Notes under the pieces: generated by a model | The model's database searches: none | What the model was told of the DNA's origin: nothing | The model's input: only the letters and a program-made list of their open reading frames with translations | Made by a program: the position numbers and the translations under genes | Source of the DNA: Lethocerus indicus | Taxonomy: Eukaryota; Arthropoda; Insecta; Hemiptera; Belostomatidae | Assembly (NCBI GenBank): GCA_019843655.1 | Contig: JACDQD010000005.1 | Coordinates: forward strand, 28,840,954 to 28,904,953 | Direction of reading: 5' to 3' | Length of the DNA: 64,000 nt | Part shown: piece by piece, positions 1 through 10,890 of the stretch | Numbering within the stretch: position 1 is the first letter of the stretch | Layout of the letters: every line of letters starts with the position of its first letter

Positions 1-501
1 AATCCGGGTCGAATTGTTGTGCAAAGTCCAGACGGGCATTCCTCAGTTTTCGCAGCCCAACGCGATATGCATTTTTTAGTGGCCGTTGGCATCGACGCGA
101 CAGCGACTGAAATAACTCCTGTCCTGAACCGGGAATAGAAACCACTTCGGAATCTGAACCTGTCATCGCTAGACGTTTGTTTCATTTCAAAATCAGCTGT
201 CATCCGCCAGCGTATCCGGCCTATTGAATTTCACATCTTCACTGCCGTCCTTAGACTACTCCAGTTTTTATTTTTATGTACCGCTCGTTAAAGGTTTATA
301 CATCATCTACCAGGACAGTAGTTTCGGGACCTACTCAGATATTTCGGTTACTCACAGAGTAATACCTATACCGATTGAAGCCGTCCCACGAGAAGCCAAC
401 TTGCTAAGTACGTCTCTATACTACTGGCGAAATCCTACTGCAAGAAGTATTACGACTTAGTTCAAGTTAAAATATGATAATTTTGGGTACTTTTCCTTTA
501 G
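1..501. other. Intergenic sequence, no gene seen
   Basis: Mixed-composition DNA. The open frame at 224-460 (+) is rich in Ser, Tyr and Pro and shows no domain I recognise. A pyrimidine-rich stretch ending in TTTAG at 491-501 directly precedes the transposase relic that follows. Confidence 0.5.
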
Positions 502-835
502 CCGGGTGCAAGCGAAATGTCGCCAAATAATGTAGAATTCCACCAAATTTCTTACAATCATATGGGGAAAGTTCGTTTAGGGCCATGTGCTCTATTTTCT
601 GAATTCATTCAAAACAAATATGATTTTTGTAAAAAAACGATTTGGGACTTAGCTAGAACTGAAAAAGATGCAGTCTCTTTTTTTTCAGGAAAAAGGTATA
701 TTGGCAAAGAATATGCGATCAGAACCATGAAATGAGACTTTTTGTGACGGAGTACGTTGGCGGTGCAATCTTTCAGCATGCCGCACGAAGAAGAGCATTC
801 ACAATGGTTCGAATCGTCCAGATTACTATTAATTA
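502..835 (+). pseudogene. Decayed Merlin / IS1595-type (ISXO2-like) DDE transposase, N-terminal fragment
   Basis: This looks like the N-terminal part of a transposase of the Merlin superfamily, whose intact members cut and paste DNA with a DDE domain. The frame from 517 reads PNNVEF..., then CKKTIWDLARTEKDAVSFF at about residues 38-56, followed by a glycine/lysine-rich turn. This resembles the helical segment (L-A-R-x-E-x-A-x-x-F) before the zinc-binding part of ISXO2-like proteins. That frame stops at 735. A second frame from 732 continues with MRLFVTEYVGGAIF, matching the family's M-x-L ... W/F-x-C strand. A third frame gives WFESSRLLL at 805-831, matching the W-F-E-x-S-R-L motif at the start of the DDE domain. 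Spacing between pieces is close to family spacing, so this is one gene broken by at least two frameshifts. No DDE catalytic residues are visible downstream. The family is inferred from remembered motifs, not a search. Confidence 0.45.
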
Positions 836-1749
836 ATATTTGTTTATATATAGTTAAACGTTTTCGACTTTTATTCCGTTGACTGTTTTGTCATTCGCTT
901 CGCTTGGCGACTTGGCTCGAGTTTGGTTCACAATTGGCGACATTTGCGCCCGGCTAACGGAAAAGTAGCTAATTTTGTAATAAATGTTATTTATGCAGGT
1001 AAATTATATTTGGTTAGCACTGCGGCCGTATTGTGTGAAAATAAATTGAGTTAATTCCGTTGATTCTAAGACCTATTACAAATAATGATGTCACTAACAG
1101 TGAGTTGAAATTGCTAAGAAAACATCGTAAATTATGCCGAACAAAAATTTACACAGATTCACGTACACGATAAGAAATACTGTTTCCAAAATATATTCTA
1201 AAGACAGTGGCAAGATATATTATATCGGTGGTTGTAGCCTCTTTAGAAGAATACAAGTTGGAGTTTCGGAACTGCGAACTTTCCTTTCGGCGTAGAATTG
1301 GAGATAATATTACTTCTATTTCGGACTATATTTTTTAATATTATTGTAATATATACAACGATAACTAATTAGAAGTAAATAAGTTAGTAAATAATAGGAA
1401 ATAAATATATGAAACCGGTGATTATTATTAAAATATTAAACCCAATTTTTAGGGTTCCAACGATTTAATTTGACTTAATGTTGACACAATTAATGTCATC
1501 GATTAATATTGGAATAACATTTAAAGAAAATTATCTGTTGATACAATATTCTGTTTTTTAAGTGTCAGCATCATGATTTCAACATTAAGAAGTGAATTTC
1601 TGTTTAAAGATCTGAGTAAATCATAGATATGTGACTAAAAATTAGAAAAACACTCTAGGAGTGTGTAATCATTGAGAAAATAATTCCAGGTCAGTGTTTT
1701 AGATTGGCGTCAACGAGGCACAGAAAGAACTGCCAAATAAAATATTTGC
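836..1749. other. AT-rich intergenic sequence
   Basis: Strongly AT-rich DNA with short runs such as TTAATATT and many stops in all frames. No gene, RNA or ordered repeat is evident. Any remaining 3' half of the transposase relic is too decayed to follow by eye. Confidence 0.5.
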
Positions 1750-1850
1750 GCCGGGTCTAACGCGGATTTTCGACGGGAGAATTAGTTGGAATCCCGATGC
1801 TGAAGGAAACGGCGAGCGAGTTTTGCTCCCGTGGCGGATATAAATATAAT
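1750..1850 (+). repeat. Dispersed repeat family B, copy 1 (inverted partner at 2482-2573)
   Basis: About 100 bp shared with an inverted copy 640 bp downstream. The common core includes TTAGTTG, AATCCCGAT, then GAAGGAAACGGCGAGCGAG, TTTTGCTC and GGCGGATATAAAT. The reverse strand is open in both copies and encodes the peptide SKTRSPFPS, so the match is also visible in protein. No TIRs, poly-A tail or Pol III boxes are obvious. It could be the end of a larger transposon or a MITE. Confidence 0.65.
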
Positions 1851-2481
1851 AATATGTCACTAACGATGAAGAAAATGTAAAATTTTTTCTATAATCGGCC
1901 AAGTAGGGGCTCAGAGGTGCGGACCGCGAGGGTCACACACTAAGTTATGATCCTCGTGACCCCTCTCTCAAGAGTTCCGTTACCCATTCGCACTGACAGA
2001 ATTAGCTAAGAAATTAGCGGAGAAACACCGCCCGCGGTCATTTTGCCATCCGATAAGAACAGTCTCAAATTATAAAAATAATTCAATAATTGTATGTAAC
2101 GATTACCAGATAGTACACACAACGAAGAGTAAGCTGTTTAACGATTGTTCCGGCAATCTGTTCCCAGTACGAAACACCCGAGTATGATATCACTGAAATA
2201 GTAATTTTATGACTAATAACTGAGGTCTTGCGTTTGATCTGAATTTTTAACACCCTTGATATAATGTTTTGAGACCGGTATTATTGGGCAAGCCATTCTA
2301 GGGTTTTTTCAACTTCTGCTAAGAGTTTCGCTGAATGAGAGTAAGAAGATCAGAGAGGAAATCCCTCCCAAAACGTGAAAAATACCAGAAAAAAGGAAAC
2401 AAAAGGGAGTACATGGTAATTCAAAGTGGGAGGACATACCCCGCCCTCCTAAAAGTGATGACAGTCTTTATTTTTGTTCAC
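1851..2481. other. Spacer between two inverted family-B copies
   Basis: AT-rich, no gene seen. A purine-rich stretch near 2335-2440 is open on the + strand but encodes low-complexity Arg/Lys/Glu sequence. Confidence 0.4.
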
Positions 2482-2573
2482 ATTTATATCCGCCAAGAGA
2501 GCAAAACTCGCTCGCCGTTTCCTTCATGATCGGGATTGCAACTAACTCTACTTTCTCCGACGCCCCGGGTCGT
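2482..2573 (-). repeat. Dispersed repeat family B, copy 2
   Basis: Reverse-complement copy of 1750-1850. The core GAAGGAAACGGCGAGCGAG is identical and the flanks are diverged. The homology ends within a GC-rich block, near CGCCCCGGG. Confidence 0.65.
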
Positions 2574-2987
2574 TGGGCGGACTCCTTTAAAACGCGAGCT
2601 CCGGGTGACCAGAGTCGGCGGTCAGCCGGCAAGTCCTCTCGCAAATTGTCCATCGGCCAGTTCCCACCGTTTTCTCGACTCCCCCTTCACACGGTCCCGT
2701 CTCCATTTATTATAACGGACACTCTCTATCCCTCTGGCCCTCATCGCCGACACAATAATACGGACCGACGAGGGGGCCGGGGCGCAATTATACCAAGAAA
2801 TTGTTAAACAAAAGGAATTATCGTGTCGTGGGGGCCGCGGGCACGAACTTGCGGTTCCCCCTCCGGACACTTTACCGTGGCCGGGGTTCAAATTACCGAG
2901 TCTACCCCGCCCCGCCCCTGCCCTGCCCTCGCAACACCCCTCCACCCAGAGACTCCTCGCCATCGCCCCCAACCCGTACCGCCCTAG

Positions 2988-2992
<5 letters not shown>
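2574..2992. other. GC- and CpG-rich block
   Basis: GC-rich sequence with frequent CpG dinucleotides, leading into a (CT)n tract. Open frames exist on both strands but are Pro/Arg/Gly-rich and overlap each other, as expected for GC-rich noncoding DNA. It could be a regulatory element; there is no direct evidence of a gene. Confidence 0.4.

Positions 2993-3038
<46 letters not shown>
2993..3038 (+). repeat. (CT)n microsatellite
   Basis: Perfect (CT)n, about 23 units. It is complementary to the (GA)n tract starting at 3145, so the two could pair across a ~106-base loop. Confidence 0.97.
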
Positions 3039-3040
<2 letters not shown>

Positions 3041-3143
3041 CGAGCCGCGGTCATAGCTAACTCCCTCGCGTAGGAATCAATATCCGACGGCCGTAATTAC
3101 CCGGCCATTACGCTGTATAACCACTCGAAACGGAGGAGATACT

Positions 3144-3144
<1 letters not shown>

Positions 3145-3203
<59 letters not shown>
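3145..3203 (+). repeat. (GA)n microsatellite
   Basis: Perfect (GA)n, about 29 units, in the opposite sense to the (CT)n at 2993. GAGAG is also the core of arthropod GAGA-factor sites, so a chromatin role is possible but not shown. Confidence 0.97.
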
Positions 3204-3206
<3 letters not shown>

Positions 3207-6200
3207 AGAGGTCATCGAATCACAAGTCGCGTTGAAGGCTGTAAGTAGAAGTGGATGGCGGAGGGGGTTAGAGCGCGATAAACGTTTCAAATTGTAGGCG
3301 TTGATTTCTATCAGCCGTGTGCTGGCCCCAGATGGGGGCGGGGGGGGGGGACTGTCCGCGCCAATGGGGTACGGCCCCCGCACAACCGCGGAAACCAAAC
3401 ATAAATTTCAACTTTCCCCGTTTATTAGCCACTTCCGACAATGTCCCATCCGGACACGAATTACTGGTATTAAAATAGCGTAAATTTAATAAAGCGTTCA
3501 TTCAGTCATTGATTGGGCCAACGGTATCCCGATCAGTTTCGTTTGCTGCATCAAATTAGATGCCAACAGAAATCTAGCTCGAATTACAATTCCGATCATT
3601 ACAATAGCCGAAGCAATTAGCGCTTGGAGAGATTTAGTATATTTGTTTCAATAGGGCTAGAGTGTATCTGTTTCATATAAGGCAATACACTTATACTAAT
3701 GGAATTGGATAAAGCAAATGTTTAGATTGTAAGCAATATCTAAAATCGGTTATATTTCCCAGTTGTCTTAGGAGAAATTTATAATTAGTTGAAAATGCGT
3801 CTAATTAGTTTCCAGGTTGGTATTAATTCAGAATGAATCGGAGGATCTGGATAACGTCCCTTTTTAATTCAATTAACTCGGTCAGCATGTAAAAGGCAAC
3901 GCTGTAACTGTCCCGGTAGTAAAAATCTGGGACGGACGGGAATGAATAGCTTAGTCTTGATTGGGCTCGGTGGGGCGACGTTCCGTCTTCCTTATCGGGT
4001 CGTCATCGGGCAGTCCGATCGGCCTCCCGCCGTGGAAGCCTCCCCCCTGTCTTAGGCCAAAGTCACGTCCCGGAATAGAGATCCGTCAATCCGCGCGTTA
4101 CGCCACCTACGCCGGGACTGGGACCTCCCCCCCCCCGCCACCGTGACAGTCGAGCACCTTCTGACTGTGCTGAATTGGAATAGGACCAACGTCATTCGGT
4201 ACTTTACGACGATCGAATTGCCGGCCAAAATTCTGACAGTTTCGCCCCATTTGTCCCTCCGGTGTAGCCCTATTGGGCTTTTTTCTGCCGGGTCGCGTGA
4301 CGCCGGCCTAAACTTGTTGAACCTCGCGGCCGCACTGTCATCGGCGAAGCCGCGCCCGCTATCGGAAAATCGGACCGACTCTTTCGCCTAATGAAATAGA
4401 GCCGGCGTGATATAATGGTATTGAATTATAAACGTGTGTTTAGGTGACGTCATTGGGAGGGCTTGCGGTTACACGACGACATTACCGGTTATCAATTTCG
4501 GGGCCCAATCGATGATTATTGGGAAGGCGGAGGGAGGGGGTGAATGGGTATTCTTTTTCAGGATAATTTTGTTGACCAGTGATAGGTCATGTATTAAACT
4601 GTGTACCTGTGACGGCTTCCGCTACACTCGCCGTATAACCAACATATAAATAATTCAACTGCGCGCATACCTTTAATTATACCACTATTTTGATTTCATT
4701 CCGATACTATATAAAACATTCAGTCGTAAAAATTCAACAGTACACTAAAAATCGAATGTATCCGACCTTCGCAGCCCGTACTGTAATTATTTTAATTATG
4801 TAAATAATGATCGTGCCTGGTTGGAAGTTTGAGAGTTTCAGAGTCCGACCTCGGTTAGTGAGGCGGGCGCGTAAAGCATTCTATCCCGAAAAAATAATAA
4901 TACGTGGAAAAGATTGCGGGAATCTTTCCGAACGGGGCCCTCTTTTCGGATCGGACTGCTATTACTACAAATTAGTACTCGAGGAGAAGGTAATGGGGTT
5001 CTTTTTTTTCCCCCTCCTTCCACCCCCCAGCCGGTGTGCGGTCACCTACGGTCGATCCCCGACCGCCTACGGATCGGCCATAAGCCCCGTAACAAGTATA
5101 ATTTCACCCGAGACCCCGAAACGTCAAATTATACACGGAATAATACATCATGCGAGTTGGGCCCCCGGGGCACTCGGCCCCGTTGTGTGCAATTCAATTA
5201 AAACATTATGCGCCATACTTCACATAAAAATTACGTTTAACGACCGTTTTAGGTTGTGGGGGTTGTGGGGCCGGTAGAAGTGTGCCCCGAGGGCCACGGG
5301 TTTATCATCGGGCCTGCACCGCGTTATGATTTATAAGATTAGTGGCGGCCCTCCATGCTCCACCCCCCCTCCGCCATATCCCATACCCACCCCCATACCT
5401 CTACTAGTTCCAGCCATCACTCGCCGATACCATCACTTGACACCGTCCGGCCCGCTCACCGGAACCCGCTTACCGAACGCCCCACAGGGAGAATTTCACG
5501 GACGAATGGCCCGGTATGCCAATTTAGAGAACGCCGGGGCCCCGAACGCGTAATGGCTTGAAAATCCGTACGAGTTTACGAGAAAGGGTATATATCCAAA
5601 CTCGAAATCGTCTACCGTGGAATTGGTGTCGCAGTACGCGCTAACGATTCAGATCACCCCATCGTCGAGAGTTCATTGATAAATCGCTATTTCCCCAAGG
5701 TTCTACACTTCCGGAGGGAAGTGTTATACTTCTGCGTATGAGTCAAAAACTAATAAAATACCTTGTCGTTGTACTTTTTCTTTTCTATTTACTGTACAAT
5801 CAACTATATTCGCGTAATGATGAAGACGTGTGTAAGCGTCGATTAGGTTTCGAAAAGGTCTAACGTAGTAAAAGCACCATTGGAACACATTCCGCGGGAT
5901 GTAATATAACAATTATGCGTATTTAACGGTTATTTTTTTTTTAATTTCTAACAGGATCGGATGTAAGCACGAAGAAGAACAATTCCGTTCGAAAAGTGCG
6001 GTTATTTATTTTACTATTTTAACGGGCACGGCCGGAGTTTTGTCGCGATTTTTGGCCCAATAAAAAGTTTCTCGACGGGTAGAAACGCGGTGAAATGTGA
6101 AAAACGCCCGCCCTACTTATAATGTAACTCACCCGTTTCAGAGATGCCTGGGAATCATCTGCCGGTACAATAATCAGTGTAAGAACAAGAGGAGGGGAGA

Positions 6201-6327
6201 GGAAAACGAACGATCGTGAAAAAAAGGTCCGTCACATTCCTCCCTTTTCATCTCGGGAAGATGGGATTCTCTCTCCTGCTAGACCTCGGCGAGAGCGAGA
6301 TGAGCACGGGGCCGGAATGGAGGCTCG
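3204..6327. other. Gene-poor stretch of alternating AT-rich and GC-rich DNA
   Basis: GC-rich blocks at about 3240-3420, 3960-4400 and 4900-5560 alternate with AT-rich spacers. The largest open frame (4807-5277, +, 156 codons) is interrupted by low-complexity Phe/Pro runs and contains no domain I recognise. Two more overlapping frames at 5326-5561 are Pro/Thr-rich. I treat all of these as noncoding. Confidence 0.45.
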
Positions 6328-6347
6328 ACAGAGAGAGAAATAGAGAG

Positions 6348-6378
<31 letters not shown>

Positions 6379-6399
6379 GTGGAGGGAGAGTGAGAGAGG
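6328..6399 (+). repeat. (GA)n-rich tract
   Basis: Imperfect GA/GGA tract within a GC-rich block. It interrupts the frame 6216-6422 with Arg-Glu repeats. Confidence 0.95.
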
Positions 6400-7249
6400 A
6401 ACGTGCAACTCATATCCCGTGACCCGTTACAATTAGATGTGCCCACCGCGGGGCTATTACCACCGCCGGCCCTTGGGACTTCACCGTATCATTTACACCC
6501 GATCGAGTCTGCGGTTTTGTTTAAATTACAGGCGCATGGATTTTCTGTGTCCCTCGACGGACGCGGGCCTCCTTTCTCACGCCCGCGGACGTACCCTCAA
6601 AAACGGTCCCGTTCCCTCAACGACACGCGTCCTCAAGAGGACCAACTGTACTCGTCATGTGTTACATTCGGTCCATTACCACACACGCTTTGGGGTCCCA
6701 TTCAATATTCGGTAATTACTGGAACATAGTTTATCAATCGTTACATAATCCTTTCAGATATAAAATTATGCGCGGTGAAATATAATGCGGATGAGTTAGG
6801 AATAACAGTCATAAAGTCAGACACTCACGGACCCCGCCATAACGACTCACAAACTCGTGGCGAGTAAAATTCCCCAACTGTCCTATTAGACCGAAGCGCG
6901 AACGCGATATCGATAATGGAAAATTCTCCGGCCGACGCGAAATTCGATAAGTAATTATTCCGCTACGCGATCGTACTACGCGAATGAAGAAATGACCCAC
7001 TCGTCCCGAAAAGGTATCACTTTTCCAATACCCGGGTTTGGAGGAAAGCTAAAATCGAATCACATCTGGCTGCGGTCAGAAAATTGGTTCGCTAACGTTT
7101 CGTTTACACGTGATTATATGCGATCGACGGCCGGGCGGGACCGGGCAATCAGGACGGCCGTTGGGTCCCGGGGGCCCTCTCCCCGGGGATCTTCCTAATA
7201 GGAGCCGTAATGGATTTCGTATCACGAAAAATATTCACTCGAAAACCAT
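6400..7249. other. GC-rich block then mixed DNA, no gene seen
   Basis: 6400-6640 and 7120-7200 are GC/CpG-rich; the sequence between is mixed. Overlapping frames at 6403-6729 and 6437-6715 look like shadows of base composition. Confidence 0.4.
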
Positions 7250-7273
7250 TTCTCTCTCTCTCTCTCTCTCTCC
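7250..7273 (+). repeat. (CT)n microsatellite
   Basis: Short perfect (CT)n run, about 11 units. Confidence 0.95.
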
Positions 7274-7401
7274 TCCTACGGTTCCAATCGTCTTCGGAGT
7301 GGAGGGAGCAATCCCATATCTGAATCTCATTACATTGCTCTTGTTATAAGTCCTTATTGGCCTCTGTTATTGGTTCCTGATCATCGCCATCTTGATGTCT
7401 T

Positions 7402-7427
7402 TTCTCTCTCTCTCTCTCTCTCTCTCC
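7402..7427 (+). repeat. (CT)n microsatellite
   Basis: Second (CT)n run 130 bp after the previous one, followed by a GC-rich block at 7430-7740 with no recognisable coding content. Confidence 0.95.
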
Positions 7428-8290
7428 TCTTTCTTCCCCCGCTATCGTCCCGTCTCCCTTGCGGTTTTCGCCGTCCAATATTGGGGAACGCCGGGATGCG
7501 GGCGATGTTCCCGGCCCCCCTGCGCCCCTCCCGGACGGTGTTTGCCGAGCCTGGGCCCGATTAACTGGGGCCGTGTACGGTTACGCCGTACGGCTAACGG
7601 TAGCCGCAACGGCTGCCACAGTAACTACGTCTTCAATTGACAACAATACGCCTCTGCCTCCCGTCCACCTTATTGTGGATAGTCCACTGACCTTGCCTCG
7701 GGTGTCAATGACAGCGGTACGACGCCGCGAGCGGCATTATTCAGCTATCAATACGATATAAGTGAATATTATTGTTCCGAGATTCCTGCCTATAAATGTC
7801 AACAAAATACAACTGGCAAATAGTAGTCATAATTGCACTGTGGCTATACTATTTCAAAATCTAATCCTGTATTCATCAATTTGAAAATACGCTCGTGTTC
7901 GCAACCCAATCAGTTTTTTATTTCCACAAGTAAAGATCGAAGGGATGAAAAATATGAGCTCAATACCGCATAATGTTATTTGACAGTTGTTTCTTCTTCT
8001 CATTTGATTTGGTAAATAACCGACAACGATTGGCTATAGAGTTGACAGAAAATCATCAAAACTGGCAATCTTCAGGATCTCTTATTTCAGACTGCGATAT
8101 TCTTGGACGATGAATGAAGGGGGAGGGGAGAAGACGGAGTAATAATACGCGGGCCGCAAAGAGAAAACATTTCTCGACGCGTGTACCAAACGGAACGAAT
8201 TAATCTTCTACATTTTTGTTTTTCTTTTATAAATTATAATTTGCGACTGCATACGACCGTGGTCAATTTAGTTATTACCCGGTTATGCAT

Positions 8291-8307
8291 GGGTGGGGGT
8301 GGGTGGG
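8291..8307 (+). other. Potential G-quadruplex motif
   Basis: GGGTGGGGGTGGGTGGG gives four G-runs with one-base loops, the arrangement expected to form a very stable parallel quadruplex. A 17-G homopolymer follows at 8348-8364 in the same GC-rich block (8280-8640). Confidence 0.7.
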
Positions 8308-8347
8308 TGAACTGGAGCGGCTATTGGAATGATGAGTGGTGTGACCT

Positions 8348-8364
8348 GGGGGGGGGGGGGGGGG
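8348..8364 (+). repeat. Poly-G run
   Basis: Seventeen consecutive G. Other G runs of about 13 occur at 42150-42162 and 47983-47995. Homopolymer length is prone to sequencing error. Confidence 0.95.
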
Positions 8365-8649
8365 TTCTGGTATAAATATCTGTGAGCAGTCGGGGGGGGC
8401 CCCCGTCGGTGGGAGGGGTGGCGGTGGGTTGATCGGACCCCGGGGCGGAGCTGGGTCTATCGCGGCCGCATTCACATATAATTATACCGGCGAGAGTTAA
8501 CCATCGGTATCTGGTTCGGATCGTGCACCACCTCTCTGAATTAAGGACCTGTTAACAATGGTGCCTCGGGGGCGAAGATCCGAGGAGCCGGGAGGGGGGC
8601 GGGCGGTGCCCCACGAGTGGGGGGTGGAAGAGGCCGCGATTTATAGATA

Positions 8650-10729
8650 ATTATTATATTGTATAGGGAGCGTATGGTAATTCTCCGAGTGTTGCAGGGG
8701 AGGCCAATTAACGATTTATGCTCTCATTACCCTTAGGGGGAGTGGGGGGAGGGCCCTGTGGGACGGCACGCTCTACCTTTATACGCCCCCTTTTATATAC
8801 ACAACTATTAATACATACCCGGCTTTATAAGAAAGCTCGAGTTTCTTCTGTGTGGAAAGAGTGAACAATGAAGGGCACGGACTTGATAATATCCCGTGTG
8901 GAAACGCGGGACTCGGATACGGTCATTGCATCCGCTTACTTTTCCCCCCGGGCAGTTGGAAAATTGAATCGAAAGCGTGTACTGACCGGTCGGTCTTCCG
9001 CCTTCATAACTCCTATAACTAATAAAGAATTTCCAGTCTGAATTCTTTAATCTTGTTCGATTGAAAATGTATAACTGCTATCCGATGTGAAAACGATGAG
9101 GAAAATTGGCATTCTGTTTACATATTTTTTATATTTCAATACATTTACATTACGTTTTCCAAATATTACCCTTTATTATTCAATGAAATACATACATAAC
9201 ATATTTTAACTGTCGATAATAATTTATTAAACGATCAATTTAACTGATACACTTTCTTTCGAGACAAAGGAATTTTAATTTAAAATTCATAGAGAAGTAC
9301 GGCATGTTAATAGTTCAGCTCGTTTACGTTGTTAGTTTCTAACTTTCTGACATTTGTAATTTTAAGTTTAATACGGTTTCGTAACTGTACTATTTTGAAA
9401 TGGGTCTACGATTACGCTATTCTACCGTCGGGGCTAAATAGTAATATGTTTTGTTACCTTTCCAGAGTTCTCTAACTGTATAGCACTAGTTACAACCGAT
9501 TCGTCAACATATCAATTGATATACTGTATCGCCGATAGTATGTTAGATATATGTTATAAACTGTGTGCATATAAATGTGTACGTAGTGTTTATTTACACC
9601 GTCCGGACTTTTCCAATATTCGTCAAATACAGGAGCATAAACGACGATATCCGAGGGCGAAATGAATTGTAATCAATAAAAACAGACCGATTGCGGTAGA
9701 CTGTTTTGCAGTGTGATGTTTTAATCGACGCCTCTGCTGGGTCTGTCCGTTGATTATTTGGGGTGCCGGCGGCGGCGGAGGACGGTCCCTCTCGAATTCA
9801 TGAGGAACAAAAGGACTTCTTTTGGAGGTTCCTGTCCGAGAACCTGTCTCCGAAGAGCGCGGCAAAAACCCAGGCCCACTTCTTTTTTTTTTTACCGCCC
9901 TGCCGAATTATTTCGCCACTTAACTTTCCTGCCGATATTTTCAAACGGCCGTTTTCAAATACAAACACGAGACGATTGTGACAGTCTATTCAAAAGTGAA
10001 CAGGAGAGTATTAAATGGAGGTTTTACTATCTCTGTTCCTACATTTTTAATATTGATACCTTACTTTCAAACCGAGATGAAACATTTGAATCCTATTTCA
10101 ATAAAAAATCATTACTTATCTCCCGCTATAAGTTTTTGGTATTGTACCAGCTGACAGGTAATTCACCAATGAATTGAACAAAGTCCAGGTGTCCGGTGTT
10201 TAGCTATTTATTCTTTCCAGGATTTACATTGATTATTTTAACTCTAAATGTTTGTAGAATTTTATTAAGAAATAATTTAGCAACTCATATAATTAATTAA
10301 CCGATGGAAGCTTATTTTTATAGATTTGTAGAATACTTTAGTTTTCTGTGAAATTTATATATATTTATATGTATGTTGATATACATATAAGTTGATTACA
10401 ATGTGCTATTTACTGTTTCGGTAATAAACGGTTATATAATTTTATATCCTGTAATATTTTTTATACTCTGCGTAGATTTCCTATACTTTCATGTATTATT
10501 GATTTATAATTATAGGAGTTCAACATTTTTTGCAATGGAAATCGAACCCATTAGCTTCTAGCCCAGAGTTTCTAACATGGACATGGGAGTCCATTCTTTA
10601 CAAACTATAATTTAAAATTATTATAATTATTGTACTGTGGTGGTTGTCTGTTTGTCGTGTTTGTATATATACGTGTCTTGTTATTGTATTTTTGGGGATG
10701 TCACTTGTAGAAGTGACAGTGACAGTGCA
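8650..10729. other. AT-rich intergenic sequence
   Basis: Mostly AT-rich with one GC-richer island at about 9750-9860. The open frame 9758-10177 (+, 139 codons) starts in an Arg-rich stretch and contains Phe runs; I recognise no domain and consider it chance. Confidence 0.45.
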
Positions 10730-10890
10730 GTAAGGATGCCCAAAAAACATCCCAAGTGTCAAAGGTGACTAACACCGCTACTGAAGATGGCGAGCAGCCG
10801 AAACCGGTGTAGCGAAAGACCGAACCAGCGAGAGGAGACAGAAACACACGAAATCTACGGTATTCCAACCGCTCGCAGACCACAAAACAC
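10730..10890 (+). repeat. Dispersed repeat family A (Penelope-like?), copy A, longest
   Basis: Longest copy of a family with six members in this window. Order: AGGATGCCC, an ACATC stretch, then GCTA-CTGAAGA-TGGCGAGCAGCC-GAAA-CCGGTG-TAGC at 10777-10813, then GACCGAACCAGCGAG, AGGAGACAGAAACACACG, AAATCTACGGTATTCCAAC and CTCGCAGACCACAAAACA. The 10777-10813 part resembles a minimal type I hammerhead ribozyme, with GCTA and TAGC as stem I and CTGAAGA ... GAAA as the core. Here the cleavage-site base before TAGC is G, where the better copies have C, so this copy should be inactive. Hammerheads of this compact form are known in Penelope-like elements; assignment to that class is inference. Confidence 0.7.

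Noticed and set aside
807..818. B-box-like word GGTTCGAATC in a possible Pol III gene
   Set aside because: Lies inside the transposase relic, has no matching A-box upstream, and encodes part of the WFESSRL motif in another frame.
4807..5277. 156-codon open frame
   Set aside because: Contains homopolymer-derived Phe and Pro runs, overlaps other frames, and has no recognisable domain or supporting context.
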